The notes beneath the pieces are model-generated. The model was not told where the DNA came from. It made no database searches and worked only from the letters and a program-made list of their open reading frames with translations. A stretch of 64,000 bases of DNA, taken from contig CP136066.1 of NCBI GenBank assembly GCA_032622095.1, positions 192,252,816-192,316,815 of the forward strand, read 5' to 3'. The translations under genes and the position numbers were made by a program. Below are positions 34,985 through 47,800 of the stretch, in pieces (positions within the stretch are counted from its first letter, which is position 1; each line of letters opens with the position of its first letter). The stretch comes from Siphonodentalium dalli. Taxonomy: Eukaryota; Mollusca; Scaphopoda; Gadilida; Siphonodentaliidae.

Positions 34985-36100
34985 AAGATGGCAGCCAGGG
35001 AGTTACTGTATGATCGTGGGTGATGTGAATAGGTATACAGGGAGTTACTGTATGGTCATGAATGATGTGAATAGGTATACAAGGAGTGACTATATGGTTT
35101 TGAGTGGGGTGTCCATGGTGAGATGCATAGGGATATAAGGAGTGGCTGTATGGGCATATGTGAGGTGAATCGGTATACATGTAGTGACTGTACGGTGTAT
35201 TGTTGTGTGTGGCCGATGTGACCGTATGGGCATTGCTGTGGTGTATAGATATAATGAGAGTAGCTACATGGTCATCCGTGTGTTGTTTATGTATATATGG
35301 AGTGACTGTAAGGTCGTGGTGGGATGTATATGTGTACCGTGTGTGGCTGTATTGTGACATGTGGGTGTATATGTATATTTGTGCTGTCTGTATGATCATG
35401 GATGGAGTGCGTAGATAAATAGGGAGTGATTTTATGGTTATGGGTAATGTGTATAGGTGCACATGGTATGCCTGTACGGTCAAGATTGAAGTTATATGCA
35501 TACCTGGAATAAGCTGGATGGTCATTGACGAGCGTGTGACTATATAGGGAGTGCCCTTTTGGTAACGGGTGGGTCGTATATTTATATATGGTGTGGATGT
35601 ATTATCATCGGTGGTGTATAGGGTGTAGATGAATGATCATGGATGGCGTGTATGAGTATACAGTGGGTTGCTGAATTGTCATGTGTGAGGTGTATATGCA
35701 AGTATGAAACTTATGAGTGGTCGTGTGTGCGTGTATTGGTATATTTGGAAGGGCTCACCATTGGTGAGGTGTATATGTATATCTGGATTGACTCTATGGT
35801 CATGTGTATGGCGAATAGATATACATGTAGTGGCTGTATGGTCCATGGTGAGGTGAATATGTATACATTGAGTGACTGTATGGTCGTGAATGTGGTGAAT
35901 ATGACTATATGGTCAGGTGTAGGAGTATACCTGGTGTTCATGCATGGTGACTCATGGCTGTATCGTAATTTATGGCATGTACAGGTATAACCAAATATGG
36001 CTGTATGGTCAGGTGTACGTGTATAGAGTGGGTGACTATATTGTCATTTGTGTGGTGTTTATGTACATATGAGGTCATGGGTGGGTTGTACATGTGTAAT
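34985..36100 (+). repeat. ~42 bp minisatellite, left array of the foldback element
   Basis: About 25 degenerate units of GGTATACAGGGAGTTACTGT + ATGGTCATGAATGATGTGAA. It begins at the junction with the outer arm (GATGGCAGCCAGGGAGTTAC). The 197-codon minus-strand frame 34932-35525, rich in His/Thr/Ile, is generated by units whose length is close to a multiple of three. It is not a gene. Confidence 0.88.
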
Positions 36101-36214
36101 TTGGGTGGCTATCGCTTTCCGCAATAACTCAAGGATATGTTAATCAATAGAGAGGTCATGTCAAAGAGTTCTCCACCTTGATAGTGTTTGTGTACATGGG
36201 AGAACTTTAAACGT

Positions 36215-37135
36215 GAAAAGCGATAGCCACACATTACCACACAGTCATTCCATATATACATCAACACCACAGACATAACAATATAGTGACCAACTGTATA
36301 AACGTACACCTGACCCATGACCATGGATGGCCATACAGCCATGCGTCACAATGCAGGCACACCGGGTATAATCCTAAACATGACCCATCACCATAGAGTC
36401 ACTCCTTGTATACACATTCACCTCACCATTGGCCATACGGTCGTCCCATGTATACCTATTCTCCACACACACATGGTAAAACAGACATTCAATATATACA
36501 TCAACACCACAACAATGACCATAGAGTCACCCCTGGTATACATATCCACCTCACCAATGGTCATATAGCCACTCGCTTCATACACATACCCTCACCCATG
36601 GCACCTGGTATACTCCTTCATCTGACCTATGGCCATATAGTCACCCCGTGTGTACCTATTCAAAACATTCATACATGATCATGGTCAATCATTGTATAGA
36701 TATTCACCACACCCTTAGCCATGTCACTCCCTGTATCCCTATTTGTCACACCATAGCAGAATAGCCACTAAATATATACTAATACTCCCCAGCCATGTCA
36801 GTATATTCACTCCATGTATGCATATGCACATCATCCATGGCCATATAGCCGCTCGCTATATGCACATACCCCTCGCCCATGACCATATAGCAACACATGT
36901 GTATACCCGTGTAACCTACACATGACCATACATACCGCCACGAGTCACCAAGCAGGAACACCGGCTATACTCATACACCTGACACATGACCATTTAGTCA
37001 CTCCCTGTATAGCTATTCATTACATTTATGATCATATAGTCACTCATTGTATACATACATGTACTCATCTCACCATTGACCATACAGTAACTCCCTGTAT
37101 ACCTATTCACCTCACCTATGGTCATATAGTAACTC
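36215..37135 (-). repeat. ~42 bp minisatellite, right array (inverted)
   Basis: The same unit as the left array in reverse complement (TATACCTATTCACCTCACC, ATGGTCATATAGTAACTCCC). It ends at the right outer arm with GGGAGTTACT's complement followed by GGCTACCATCTT. Frames of 60-155 codons are repeat-derived. Confidence 0.88.
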
Positions 37136-38520
37136 CCTGGCTACCATCTTTGCATCCACCCTGTATCCAGTTGATGTGTTTTATCATAATGGACCAGAAT
37201 AGCCAAATATTATGGTTCATCTCAGTTCCGTTTCAAAGTTCTGCCCAATTCCTTTCAATAATATGGCAAGAATCACAGAATCACAGAATCTCCGCAAAAT
37301 TGCATACTGCAACTTTAAAATTAATTTGTCATGCCCCATACGGAACTGGGACAAACATAATAGAACGTAGTTGTCAGTTAATTAACTAACACGTATAATA
37401 ACCAAGTGAGTCACAGTTTACTACCTTGTCGGATAACGCAGAGAATAATGTTCGGGATATATGTAAAAAAATAACTGTTTACAAATTTGGTTGCCATTTT
37501 GGAAGCCATCTTGAGCAATTTGGTCTATAAATACCGTAGTGTGACACATTTAAGATAGACCAAAACAATAAATACATTTGATACCAATGATAGTTGCATT
37601 TTACTTAAAACAATTGTCCAACCCTGAAAAGTTAATTTTTGCCGATATTTATGTCAAGTTTGTGAGAGAAAAATCCAATATTTCTGGTGATTTCAGTGGT
37701 GACAATAGAAACAATGATCCATGGTGCATCAGACATGTTAGTATTCATGTATACAATACAGATTAGCCAATTTTATATATCAACCACAACTTGTAAGCCA
37801 TTGCAGGACACCCTGGGGCAATATTTACCATTTTTCATATTTTCGGCGGCCATTTTGGAAATTTTCTACACCAATTTCATTCCCATTGAAGTAAAACATC
37901 CGTCCAATAAAATAAAGCACATAGTTGTTGACATTCTATTAACAGCCTGTGTGGTTTGTCGTTAAAATGACTATCAAAATGTCTTGCAAAAAAATTCGAA
38001 AATTTCACCCCTCTTTTTCAAATCCTCTTTCTGTATCTATTACGGAACCCTCGTCAATGGCAAATGTCTTAAAATGACGCTATAATATCACGCTTGATGA
38101 CTGTCTCAAAAACATTGCCATTTACTAATGATTAATGTGAAGAAAAATGGAAGATATGGTGAAATATTAATTAAATTTCCTATTTTCGTGCATATGACGT
38201 CATTTTTCGGCGGCCATTTTGATTTTGTTTCGAAATTATTTGACGTCATTTTGAAGAAGGACATCATACCAACAAAATGGCATACATTTTGTCTGTGTCT
38301 TTGGCTAACAACCGATTTATTACAACGATTAAATACAGCTGGTCGGAATTAGAGGAAATGGCGGCCATCTTGGATTCAAATGGCTCTAGCACCTAGTAGG
38401 GCCACCTTTATTTTTCGGTGAAATCCGGATTCTTTATCTGGATACCATAGGGAACAATAAAAATAAGGTTATTTGTAATCATCGGGGGGGGGTGCAGGTG
38501 GACCTTATTGGCTCCCCGAC

Positions 38521-38830
38521 TTTTTTAATGTCACCGATGAGAGAGTGGCCCAAATTAAATTCAGTGAAATTCAATTCGTTGGGAGCGTGCAAAACTGAGT
38601 GCGCGAACAGATATATCAATGTATCGTTGCTCTAATGTTAGTGCTTTATGTATGTCTGTCTCTGTCATCTCCTTGTTATGTTTATTTGTCAATGAAAAAT
38701 TAAACAAATATTAACCTGTTTGTGGCCTGAAGTATCTGACGTTGTGTCACCCAAATGGCCTGTGGAATACCAATCGATTTATCTCTGTTAAAAGTACACC
38801 ATACAAATATATGAGTCATGCATGATTGTA
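38521..38830 (+). mobile_element. LINE 3' UTR, continuation after the foldback insertion
   Basis: TTAATGTCACCGATGAGAGAGTGGCCC and AACCTGTTTGTGGCC align with 60080-60300 and continue the UTR broken at 33632. From 38739 the TGTCACCCAAATGGCCTG...CCAATCGATTTATCTC block occurs a second time. The UTR therefore had a partial tandem duplication before the next insertion at 38831. Confidence 0.75.
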
Positions 38831-39478
38831 TTAAAGGGGTACTGTACACAAAGATAGGCGATTTTTTTATTTACTCCCATTGAAATAACTTTCAAGTTAG
38901 ATTGTGTTCGTGTTATATGAGTTTCGTATAAACCTAATTTAGCGAAGAAAATATTGATCTTGGAAACAAAAATATTACGATTTCAAACTACGCGCCATGT
39001 TTTTGACCTTCACCGGAGAAGACGCAGGTCGCAGGAAGAACCGGAAGTTCAAAGCTCACAGCTTCGATTGATGCATTCAATCTCTTCCATCGAACAATCT
39101 CACTCCCTATAAAATACTTGACGCTTTATGACTCTCGTTTCTTTCTCATTTTTTTCCGAATCGGTCATAACGAGCCTTCTTTTGCAGGTAACATGTTTTG
39201 TTTGAAACTCAATAATGTTCGCGAACAGCCGTCGATAAAAGACACGCAACATATGCGATTTCAAGAACGGTAACTCGTAATAATTCTCCATTTTATGACT
39301 CCAGCCATAAATGAATTTATATTAAATAATTCAATTTTACTTTACGATAGCCTGTTAACCGGAACGTTTTCAGTAGACATCGTCGACTCAAATTAGTTAT
39401 TTTATAATATAATATTCATATTAGATCGCTATATTGTCACCGGGAATTTATTGAAATTGGGGTACAGTACCCCTTTAA
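38831..39478. mobile_element. 648 bp TTAA-flanked non-autonomous element
   Basis: TTAAAGGGGTACTGTACAC at the left and GGGGTACAGTACCCCTTTAA at the right form short terminal inverted repeats inside duplicated TTAA. The related uninterrupted site near 60079 reads TATATTAATGTCACC with a single TTAA, which supports insertion at TTAA. The interior has no coding capacity. ATGACTCCAGCCAT at ~39296 is shared with the centre of the 18023-18371 MITE, so both belong to one group. Confidence 0.88.
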
Positions 39479-39649
39479 TGTCACCAGTGAGAGAGTTGCC
39501 AAAGTTAAATTCAGTGAAACTTGTATTTCATTTCGCTGCGGACAGCTCTAGTCCACATGGTATAACATAATGCACATTGTTCATGTATCTGCCACATTTT
39601 CTCGTGATATCGACTCATATCCACAACTTACAAAGTTACCCCGAATAAA
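39479..39649 (+). repeat. LINE UTR remainder and shared downstream block
   Basis: TGTCACCAGTGAGAGAG continues the UTR after the TTAA element. CATTTCGCTGCGGACAGCT, AATGCACATTGTTCATGTAT and TCTCGTGATATCGACTCA then match 60670-60770, extending the paralogy between the two GPCR-exon regions. Confidence 0.75.
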
Positions 39650-40105
39650 AGGTCAGCCGACCACAGTGTCCCCGAAAACGTGGCAAGTCGATGCCGCTTT
39701 GTTAAAGAAATAAAAAAAAATGTTGAAAACTCCGTAAAAAAAATAAGTTCTATACATGTTGCACATCTCCAATATGTGGGTAACAATACTCTGAAGTTTC
39801 AAATACATACGATCAAAACTATAGGAGGAGTTGATTACACCATGAAGGTACCCTCATACAGAAAATGATAAAAAATGTTGAAATTTTTCAAGTCGAAAAG
39901 GGTTAATAACTCCGTCAATAAATATTTGTTCCGTCATCTATATATATGTTGCACATCTTCAATACATGGGCAACAATATTCTGAAGTTTCAAATCTCTAG
40001 GATGTAGGAGGAGTTGATTGCACCGTGAAGATACTCAATAGTGTGACGGACGGACGGAGCCCGTTTCTATAGTCCCCCAAAAATTTCGGGGGACAATTAT
40101 TGATG
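39650..40105 (-). repeat. Dispersed 'ggggactatagaaatggg' repeat, copy 2 (inverted)
   Basis: Reverse complement of the repeat at 7852-8215, with the inner block (CATGTTGCACATCT, AACAATACTCTGAAGTTTC) present twice at ~190 bp spacing. It ends CGGACGGACGGAGCC and ATAGTCCCCCAAAAATTTCG. Confidence 0.75.
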
Positions 40106-40139
40106 CTCGAATAAGGAACCCATTAATCACAATTGCGCA

Positions 40140-40720
40140 CTCTCCCAGAGTCTTAGATGCTTTAACTCAATAGTACCATTATACACAACTATATAGAGTT
40201 ATGCAATATACTAGCTGATGTTCCCGGTATCAACGTAAGTTTACATACCAACTTTGGGTCGGATCGGTCGAGCAGTTTTCGAGTCTATAATACACACACA
40301 GACAGACACAAGTTCAGAAATATGTAGACTAGTAGACTAGCTAGCTGGTGTGCCCCACTTCGTCCGAGCTATTTGGGGATTTCTTTGTGAAAAGTCAACG
40401 TTGAATAGAAAAAAAAACTATTGTTAGATCTGTCCAGAAACATGCCTATGTGAGCGTATATGAGCAAGATCAAGGACCCGGTCGCACGAGAAATTGGACA
40501 CGCCTATATTGTGCCGGGATCAACGTAGGCCTACATACCAAATTTGAGTTGGATCGGTCGAGGTCCAGAAACATGCCTAGCTGAGCGTATATGAGCGAGC
40601 TCAGGGTCAAGGGCACAGTCGCAAGTGAAATTTGACCCCCCCCCCATATTGTTCCCGGGATCAAAGTTGGCCTACATACCAAAGAGAGACAGAAGTTCCA
40701 AAATATTAGATTTAAAGTGT
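40140..40720 (+). repeat. Tail-repeat family variant ('ggatcggtcgag')
   Basis: Two or three diverged units with CCCGG(G)ATCAACGTAGG, CTACATACCAAATTTGAGTT, GGATCGGTCGAG and GAGCGTATATGAGC. The first unit ends in ACACACACAGACAGACAC and ATATGTAGACTAG. It shares start and end motifs with the other GACA-tailed families. A C-run lies at ~40637. Confidence 0.65.
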
Positions 40721-40775
40721 ATGTACATAAAGTGATATTTGGCCATCGAATTCTGGGTCATTTGTGTGTATAATC

Positions 40776-40950
40776 ATTATTCTTGTCATCATCATAATCG
40801 TCATAATCATCATAATCAGCATCATCATCCTCGTCAGCATCCTCGTCGTCATCGTCGTCCATCATTGTCATTGTCGTCATCGCTGTCGTCGTTGTCATCG
40901 TCGTATCATTGTCGTCATCGTCATCGTCATCATTATAATCGTCCTGCATC
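40776..40950. repeat. Degenerate (ATC/GTC)n trinucleotide tract
   Basis: About 170 bp of CAT/CGT/ATC triplets. It gives three simultaneous low-complexity open frames (His-rich and Ile/Val-rich on plus, Asp-rich on minus). That is composition, not coding. Confidence 0.9.
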
Positions 40951-41189
40951 CACATTGGTATTCTTATTATAACGGCCATCTTGGTTTAAACAATACTTAT
41001 TTTACCCTCAAGAAAACATATATATAGAATAATTTATGTCAAATCTTGATAGAATGTCATGATTTAAGAAGTTAATGGTGTAGAGGATCTAACAAATCGC
41101 TAATGTTGAGTTATCGTGTGACAAATTATATCGGACTAGTCGATGAGCCCGACGTTGTCCGGGCTATTCAAAAACCAAATTTCAAGTCG

Positions 41190-44100
41190 GCGACCCGATC
41201 AAATTCGTATCCGGGGCAAGATACATTCACATAGCAAATTTCAAGTCGATAGCTCCACCCGTTTCCGAGATCTCGTCTGCGCATGCGCGAAGCTGGCGTC
41301 GCACGGGATGGTCGACCCGATAAAATTCGTATCCGGGGCAAGATACATTCACATAGCAAATTTCAAGTCTATAGCTCCACCCGTTTCCGATATCTCGTCT
41401 GCGCATGCGCGAAGCGGGCGCCGCACGGGCTCGCCAATACGACAACGTCCACCGCCTGGTCAAACTACACACACGTACCAAGTTTCGTCCCGATCGGTCG
41501 AGAATCGTAGATTTGTATAAATGACAGACAAACAGACAAACAGACAAACAGACAGACAGACAGACAGAGGTCTTCAAAATATATATGAGACTAGCCGATG
41601 AGCCCGACGTTGTCCGGGCTATTCAAAAACCAAATTTCAAGTCGATAGCTCTACCCAGCCCGACGTTGTCCGGGCTATTCAAAAACCAAATTTCAAGTCG
41701 ATAGCTCCACCCGTTTCCGAGGTCTGGTCTGCGCATGCGCGAAGCTGGCGCCGCACGGGCTCGGCGACCCGATAAAATTATTATCCGGGGCAAGATTCAT
41801 TCACATACCAAATTTCAAGTCGATAGCTCCACCCGTTTCCGAGATCTCGTCTGCGCATGCGCGAAGCGGGCGCCGCACGGGCTCGCCAATACGACAACGA
41901 CCACCGCCTGGTCAAACTACACACACGTACCAAGTTTCGTCCCGATCGGTCGATAATCGTAGATTTGTATAAATGACAAACATACAGACAAACAGACAAA
42001 AAGACAAACAGAGGTCTTCAAAATATATATGAGACTAGCCGATGAGCCCGACGTTGTCCTGGCTATTCAAAAACCAAATTTCAAGTCGATGGGCCCGACG
42101 TTGTCCGGGCTATTCAAAAACCAAATTTCAAGTCGATAGCTCCACCCGTTTCCGAGATCTGGTCTGCGCATGCGCGAAGCTGGCGTCGCACGGGCTCGGC
42201 GACCCGATAAAATTCGTATCCGGGGCAAGATACATTCACATACCAAATTTCAAGTCGATAGCTCCACCCGTTTCCGAGATCTCGTCTGCGCATGCGCGCA
42301 GCTGGCGTCGCACGGGCTCGGCGACCAGATAAAATTCGTATCCGGGGCAAGATACATTCACAAAACAAATTTAAAGTCGATAGCTCCACCCGTTTCCGAG
42401 ATCTCGTCTGCGCATGCGCGAAGCGGGCGCCGCACGGGCTCGCCAATACGACAACGTCCACCGCCTGGTCAAACTACACACACGTACCAAGTTTCGTCCC
42501 GATCGGTCGAAAATCGTAGATTTGTATCAATGACAAACATACATTCAAACATTCAAACATACAGAGGTCTTCAAAATATATATGAGACTAGAATGTGACC
42601 CGACTTCGTCCGGGCTTTGACCTTGAATTGACCATTTTGAAGGTCAATGTCAGGTGGGGTCAAACACCAACACCCCAAAAATGGTGGAAATCGGCCCAGT
42701 GGATACCGGGAAATCGGGCCAGCGGATACCGAGATACCCTATGCATCAAATTTCGTCCGTAAAAATCCGCCAGTTTAACCCGATTTGATTTCCACTCAAG
42801 TATATAAACGCGCCTCATATACACACGCTCATTAATTATCAAGTTTCAACGTAAAGATAAATTACCATCGGTGCCCGAGATATCGCCAAGACGTCTGAAA
42901 CAGTCAAATGCATCGGCCGGTTAAGCGTTAACGTGATCTAACGTTATGACCTCTAACGACGTCATAGAAGTTACGCATTGTTTTTATCCTAATGGAAGAT
43001 TGTACCACTTCTTCTTGATAATTGAGGCAGATAACTAAAACGGATACATACGCATTATATATCGTTGGAAAGAGGAAACACGAATGATTCTCACAGTGTC
43101 ATTATTATGACTGGCATTTTATTATTCGCGCTGTTTCGAATCGATTTGTAAGCACCGAACTCAAATGAAAGTCCCGTAACACAGCGTAAAAACAGAATTG
43201 ACCTCGGCACGTGAAAAGTTGATCTCGGATCTGAAAATTAATTGGCCCATGCCACCCCCCGGCCGAAAATACCCCCACATATCAAGTTTCATCGAAATCG
43301 GCTTGGCCGTTTTCGAGTCCATCGCGATCACACAGACACACACACACACACACAAACAGATCTTCCAAAATATATAATAGACTAGCCGATGAGCCGACGT
43401 TGTCCGGGCTATTCAAAAACCAAATTTCAAGTCGATGAGCCCGACGTTGTCCGGGCTATTCAAAAACCAAATTTCAAATCGATAGCTCCACCCGTTTCCG
43501 AGATCTGGTCTGCGCATGCGCGAAGCTGGCGTCGCACGGGCTCGGCGACCCGATAAAATTCGTATCCGGGGCAAGATACATTCACATACCAAATTTCAAG
43601 TCGATAGCTCCACCCGTTTCCGAGATCTCGTCTGCGCATGCGCGCAGCTGGCGTCGCACGGGCTCGGCGACCAGATAAAATTCGTATACGGGGCAAGATA
43701 CATTCACAAAACAAATTTCAAGTCGATAGCTCCACCCGTTTCCGAGATCTCGTCTGCGCATGCGCGAAGCGGGCGCCGCACGGGCTCGCCAATACGACAA
43801 CGTCCACCGCCTGGTCAAACTACACACACGTACCAAGTTTCGTCCCGATCGGTCGAACATCGTAGATTTGTATCAATGACAAACATGCATACAAACATAC
43901 AAACATACAGAGGTCTTCAAAATATATATGAGACTAGAATGTGACCCGACTTCGTCCGGGCTTTGACCTTGAATTGACCATTTTGAAGGTCAATGTCAGG
44001 TGGGGTCAAACACCAACACCCCAAAAATGGTGGAAATCGGCCCAGTGGATACCGGGAAATCGGGCCAGCGGATACCGAGATACCCTATGCATCAAATTTC

Positions 44101-44839
44101 GTCCGTAAAAATCCGCCAGTTTAACCCGATTTGATTTCCACTCAAGTATATAAACGCGCCTCATATACACACGCTCATTAATTATCAAGTTTCAACGTAA
44201 AGATAAATTACCATCGGTGCCCGAGATATCGCCAAGACGTCTGAAACAGTCAAATGCATCGGCCGGTTAAGCGTTAACGTGATCTAACGTTATGACCTCT
44301 AACGACGTCATAGAAGTTACGCATTGTTTTTATCCTAATGGAAGATAGTACCACTTCTTCTTGATAATTGAGGCAGATAACTAAAACGGATACATACGCA
44401 TTATATATCGTTGGAAAGAGGAAACACGAATGATTCTCACAGTGTCATTATTATGACTGGCATTTTATTATTCGCGCTGTTTCGAATCGATTTGTAAGCA
44501 CCGAACTCAAATGAAAGTCCCGTAACACAGCGTAAAAACAGATTTGACCTCGGCACGTGAAAAGTTGATCTCGGACTGAAAATTAATAGGCCCATGCCAC
44601 CCCCCGGCCGAAAATACCCCCACATATCAAGTTTCATCGAAATCGACTTGGCCGTTTTCGAGTCCATCGCGATCACACAGACACACACACACACACACAC
44701 ACAAACAGATCTTCCAAAATATATAATAGACTAGCCGATGAGCCCGACGTTGTCCGGGCTATTCAAAAACCAAATTTCACGTCGATAGCTCTACCCAGCC
44801 CGACGTTCCAAATTTCAAGTCGATAGCTCCACGGGCTCG
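41190..44839 (+). repeat. 3,650 bp higher-order unit, copy 1
   Basis: Positions in this block recur exactly 3,650 bp downstream (41735/45385, 42170/45820, 43516/47166) with very few substitutions. One example is GTTGTCCTGGCTATT at 42053 against GTTGTCCGGGCTATT. The unit includes two copies of a nested 1,346 bp repeat. Confidence 0.88.
42595..43384 (+). repeat. ~790 bp module inside the array (first of four)
   Basis: Starts GTGACCCGACTTCGTCCGGG, carries one GACCTTGAATTGACCATTTT unit of the ~130 bp family, then unique sequence (TATAAACGCGCC, GACGTCATAGAAGTTACGC). It ends CGGCTTGGCCGTTTTCGAGT, a CA microsatellite and AAAATATATAATAGACTAGC. Further copies lie at ~43939-44732, 46243-47034 and 47589-48382, spaced 1,346, 2,304 and 1,346 bp. 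Confidence 0.88.
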
Positions 44840-47800
44840 GCGACCCGATACAATTCGTATCCGGGGCAAGATACATTCACATACCAAATTTCAAGTCGAT
44901 AGCTCCACCCGTTTCCGAGATCTCGTCTGCGCATGCGCGAAGCTGGCGTCGCACGGGCTCGGTGACCAGATAACATTCGCATCCGGGGCAAGACACATTC
45001 ACATAGCAAATTTCAAGTCGATAGCTCAACCCGTTTCCGATATCTCGTCTGCGCATGCGCGAAGCGGGCGCCGCACGGGCTCGCCAATACGACAACGTCC
45101 ACCGCCTGGTCAAACTACACACACGTACCAAGTTTCGTCCCGATCGGTCGAGAATCGTAGATTTGTATAAATGACAGACAAACAGACAAACAGACAAACA
45201 GACAGACAGACAGACAGAGGTCTTCAAAATATATATGAGACTAGCCGATGAGCCCGACGTTGTCCGGGCTATTCAAAAACCAAATTTCAAGTCGATAGCT
45301 CTACCCAGCCCGACGTTGTCCGGGCTATTCAAAAACCAAATTTCAAGTCGATAGCTCCACCCGTTTCCGAGGTCTGGTCTGCGCATGCGCGAAGCTGGCG
45401 CCGCACGGGCTCGGCGACCCGATAAAATTATTATCCGGGGCAAGATTCATTCACATACCAAATTTCAAGTCGATAGCTCCACCCGTTTCCGAGATCTCGT
45501 CTGCGCATGCGCGAAGCGGGCGCCGCACGGGCTCGCCAATACGACAACGACCACCGCCTGGTCAAACTACACACACGTACCAAGTTTCGTCCCGATCGGT
45601 CGATAATCGTAGATTTGTATAAATGACAAACATACAGACAAACAGACAAAAAGACAAACAGAGGTCTTCAAAATATATATGAGACTAGCCGATGAGCCCG
45701 ACGTTGTCCGGGCTATTCAAAAACCAAATTTCAAGTCGATGGGCCCGACGTTGTCCGGGCTATTCAAAAACCAAATTTCAAGTCGATAGCTCCACCCGTT
45801 TCCGAGATCTGGTCTGCGCATGCGCGAAGCTGGCGTCGCACGGGCTCGGCGACCCGATAAAATTCGTATCCGGGGCAAGATACATTCACATACCAAATTT
45901 CAAGTCGATAGCTCCACCCGTTTCCGAGATCTCGTCTGCGCATGCGCGCAGCTGGCGTCGCACGGGCTCGGCGACCAGATAAAATTCGTATCCGGGGCAA
46001 GATACATTCACAAAACAAATTTAAAGTCGATAGCTCCACCCGTTTCCGAGATCTCGTCTGCGCATGCGCGAAGCGGGCGCCGCACGGGCTCGCCAATACG
46101 ACAACGTCCACCGCCTGGTCAAACTACACACACGTACCAAGTTTCGTCCCGATCGGTCGAAAATCGTAGATTTGTATCAATGACAAACATACATTCAAAC
46201 ATTCAAACATACAGAGGTCTTCAAAATATATATGAGACTAGAATGTAACCCGATTTCGTCCGGGCTTTGACCTTGAATTGACCATTTTGAAGGTCAATGT
46301 CAGGTGGGGTCAAACACCAACACCCCAAAAATGGTGGAAATCGGCCCAGTGGATACCGGGAAATCGGGCCAGCGGATACCGAGATACCCTATGCATCAAA
46401 TTTCGTCCGTAAAAATCCGCCAGTTTAACCCGATTTGATTTCCACTCAAGTATATAAACGCGCCTCATATACACACGCTCATTAATTATCAAGTTTCAAC
46501 GTAAAGATAAATTACCATCGGTGCCCGAGATATCGCCAAGACGTCTGAAACAGTCAAATGCATCGGCCGGTTAAGCGTTAACGTGATCTAACGTTATGAC
46601 CTCTAACGACGTCATAGAAGTTACGCATTGTTTTTATCCTAATGGAAGATAGTACCACTTCTTCTTGATAATTGAGGCAGATAACTAAAACGGATACATA
46701 CGCATTATATATCGTTGGAAAGAGGAAACACGAATGATTCTCACAGTGTCATTATTATGACTGGCATTTTATTATTCGCGCTGTTTCGAATCGATTTGTA
46801 AGCACCGAACTCAAATGAAAGTCCCGTAACACAGCGTAAAAACAGAATTGACCTCGGCACGTGAAAAGTTGATCTCGGATCTGAAAATTAATTGGCCCAT
46901 GCCACCCCCCGGCCGAAAATACCCCCACATATCAAGTTTCATCGAAATCGGCTTGGCCGTTTTCGAGTCCATCGCGATCACACAGACACACACACACACA
47001 CACAAACAGATCTTCCAAAATATATAATAGACTAGCCGATGAGCCGACGTTGTCCGGGCTATTCAAAAACCAAATTTCAAGTCGATGAGCCCGACGTTGT
47101 CCGGGCTATTCAAAAACCAAATTTCAAATCGATAGCTCCACCCGTTTCCGAGATCTGGTCTGCGCATGCGCGAAGCTGGCGTCGCACGGGCTCGGCGACC
47201 CGATAAAATTCGTATCCGGGGCAAGATACATTCACATACCAAATTTCAAGTCGATAGCTCCACCCGTTTCCGAGATCTCGTCTGCGCATGCGCGCAGCTG
47301 GCGTCGCACGGGCTCGGCGACCAGATAAAATTCGTATACGGGGCAAGATACATTCACAAAACAAATTTCAAGTCGATAGCTCCACCCGTTTCCGAGATCT
47401 CGTCTGCGCATGCGCGAAGCGGGCGCCGCACGGGCTCGCCAATACGACAACGTCCACCGCCTGGTCAAACTACACACACGTACCAAGTTTCGTCCCGATC
47501 GGTCGAACATCGTAGATTTGTATCAATGACAAACATGCATACAAACATTCAAACATACAGAGGTCTTCAAAATATATATGAGACTAGAATGTGACCCGAC
47601 TTCGTCCGGGCTTTGACCTTGAATTGACCATTTTGAAGGTCAATGTCAGGTGGGGTCAAACACCAACACCCCAAAAATGGTGGAAATCGGCCCAGTGGAT
47701 ACCGGGAAATCGGGCCAGCGGATACCGAGATACCCTATGCATCAAATTTCGTCCGTAAAAATCCGCCAGTTTAACCCGATTTGATTTCCACTCAAGTATA

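Larger units (their letters stand above)
33633..38520. mobile_element. 4.9 kb foldback element with opposed minisatellite arrays
   Basis: Starts GTCGGGGAGCCAATAAGGTC and ends with the reverse complement. The outer arms (33633-~34985 and ~37135-38520) are near-identical inverted copies of ~1.37 kb. Both contain a poly-C/poly-G run, CAAGATGGCCGCCATTTCC and a 92-100 codon frame. Inside, ~42 bp units run one way (34985-36100) and the other way (36215-37135) around a ~110 bp unique centre. There is no transposase. The plan is that of Foldback/TU-type elements, whose long inverted repeats contain short tandem repeats. It splits a LINE tail whose halves (33632 and 38521) are continuous in the copy near 60055. 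No clear target duplication is seen. Confidence 0.88.

Noticed and set aside
34932-35525. 197-codon minus-strand frame, the longest in the window
   Set aside because: It lies wholly in the ~42 bp minisatellite, whose unit length keeps a frame open by chance.
34192-37965. Two matching ~92-100 codon frames in the foldback arms (minus 34192-34494 and plus 37687-37965)
   Set aside because: The similarity is explained by the inverted arms being near-identical DNA. No domain, no start context and no conservation at the protein level in the diverged arm at 22840-24200.
40739-41027. His-, Ile/Val- and Asp-rich proteins
   Set aside because: All three frames come from one ATC/GTC trinucleotide tract.
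41520-41580. Helitron 3' end, suggested by the CTAG terminus of the tail repeats
   Set aside because: No consistent TC 5' terminus or 3' hairpin was seen. The microsatellite tail and tandem bodies fit a retroelement end better.
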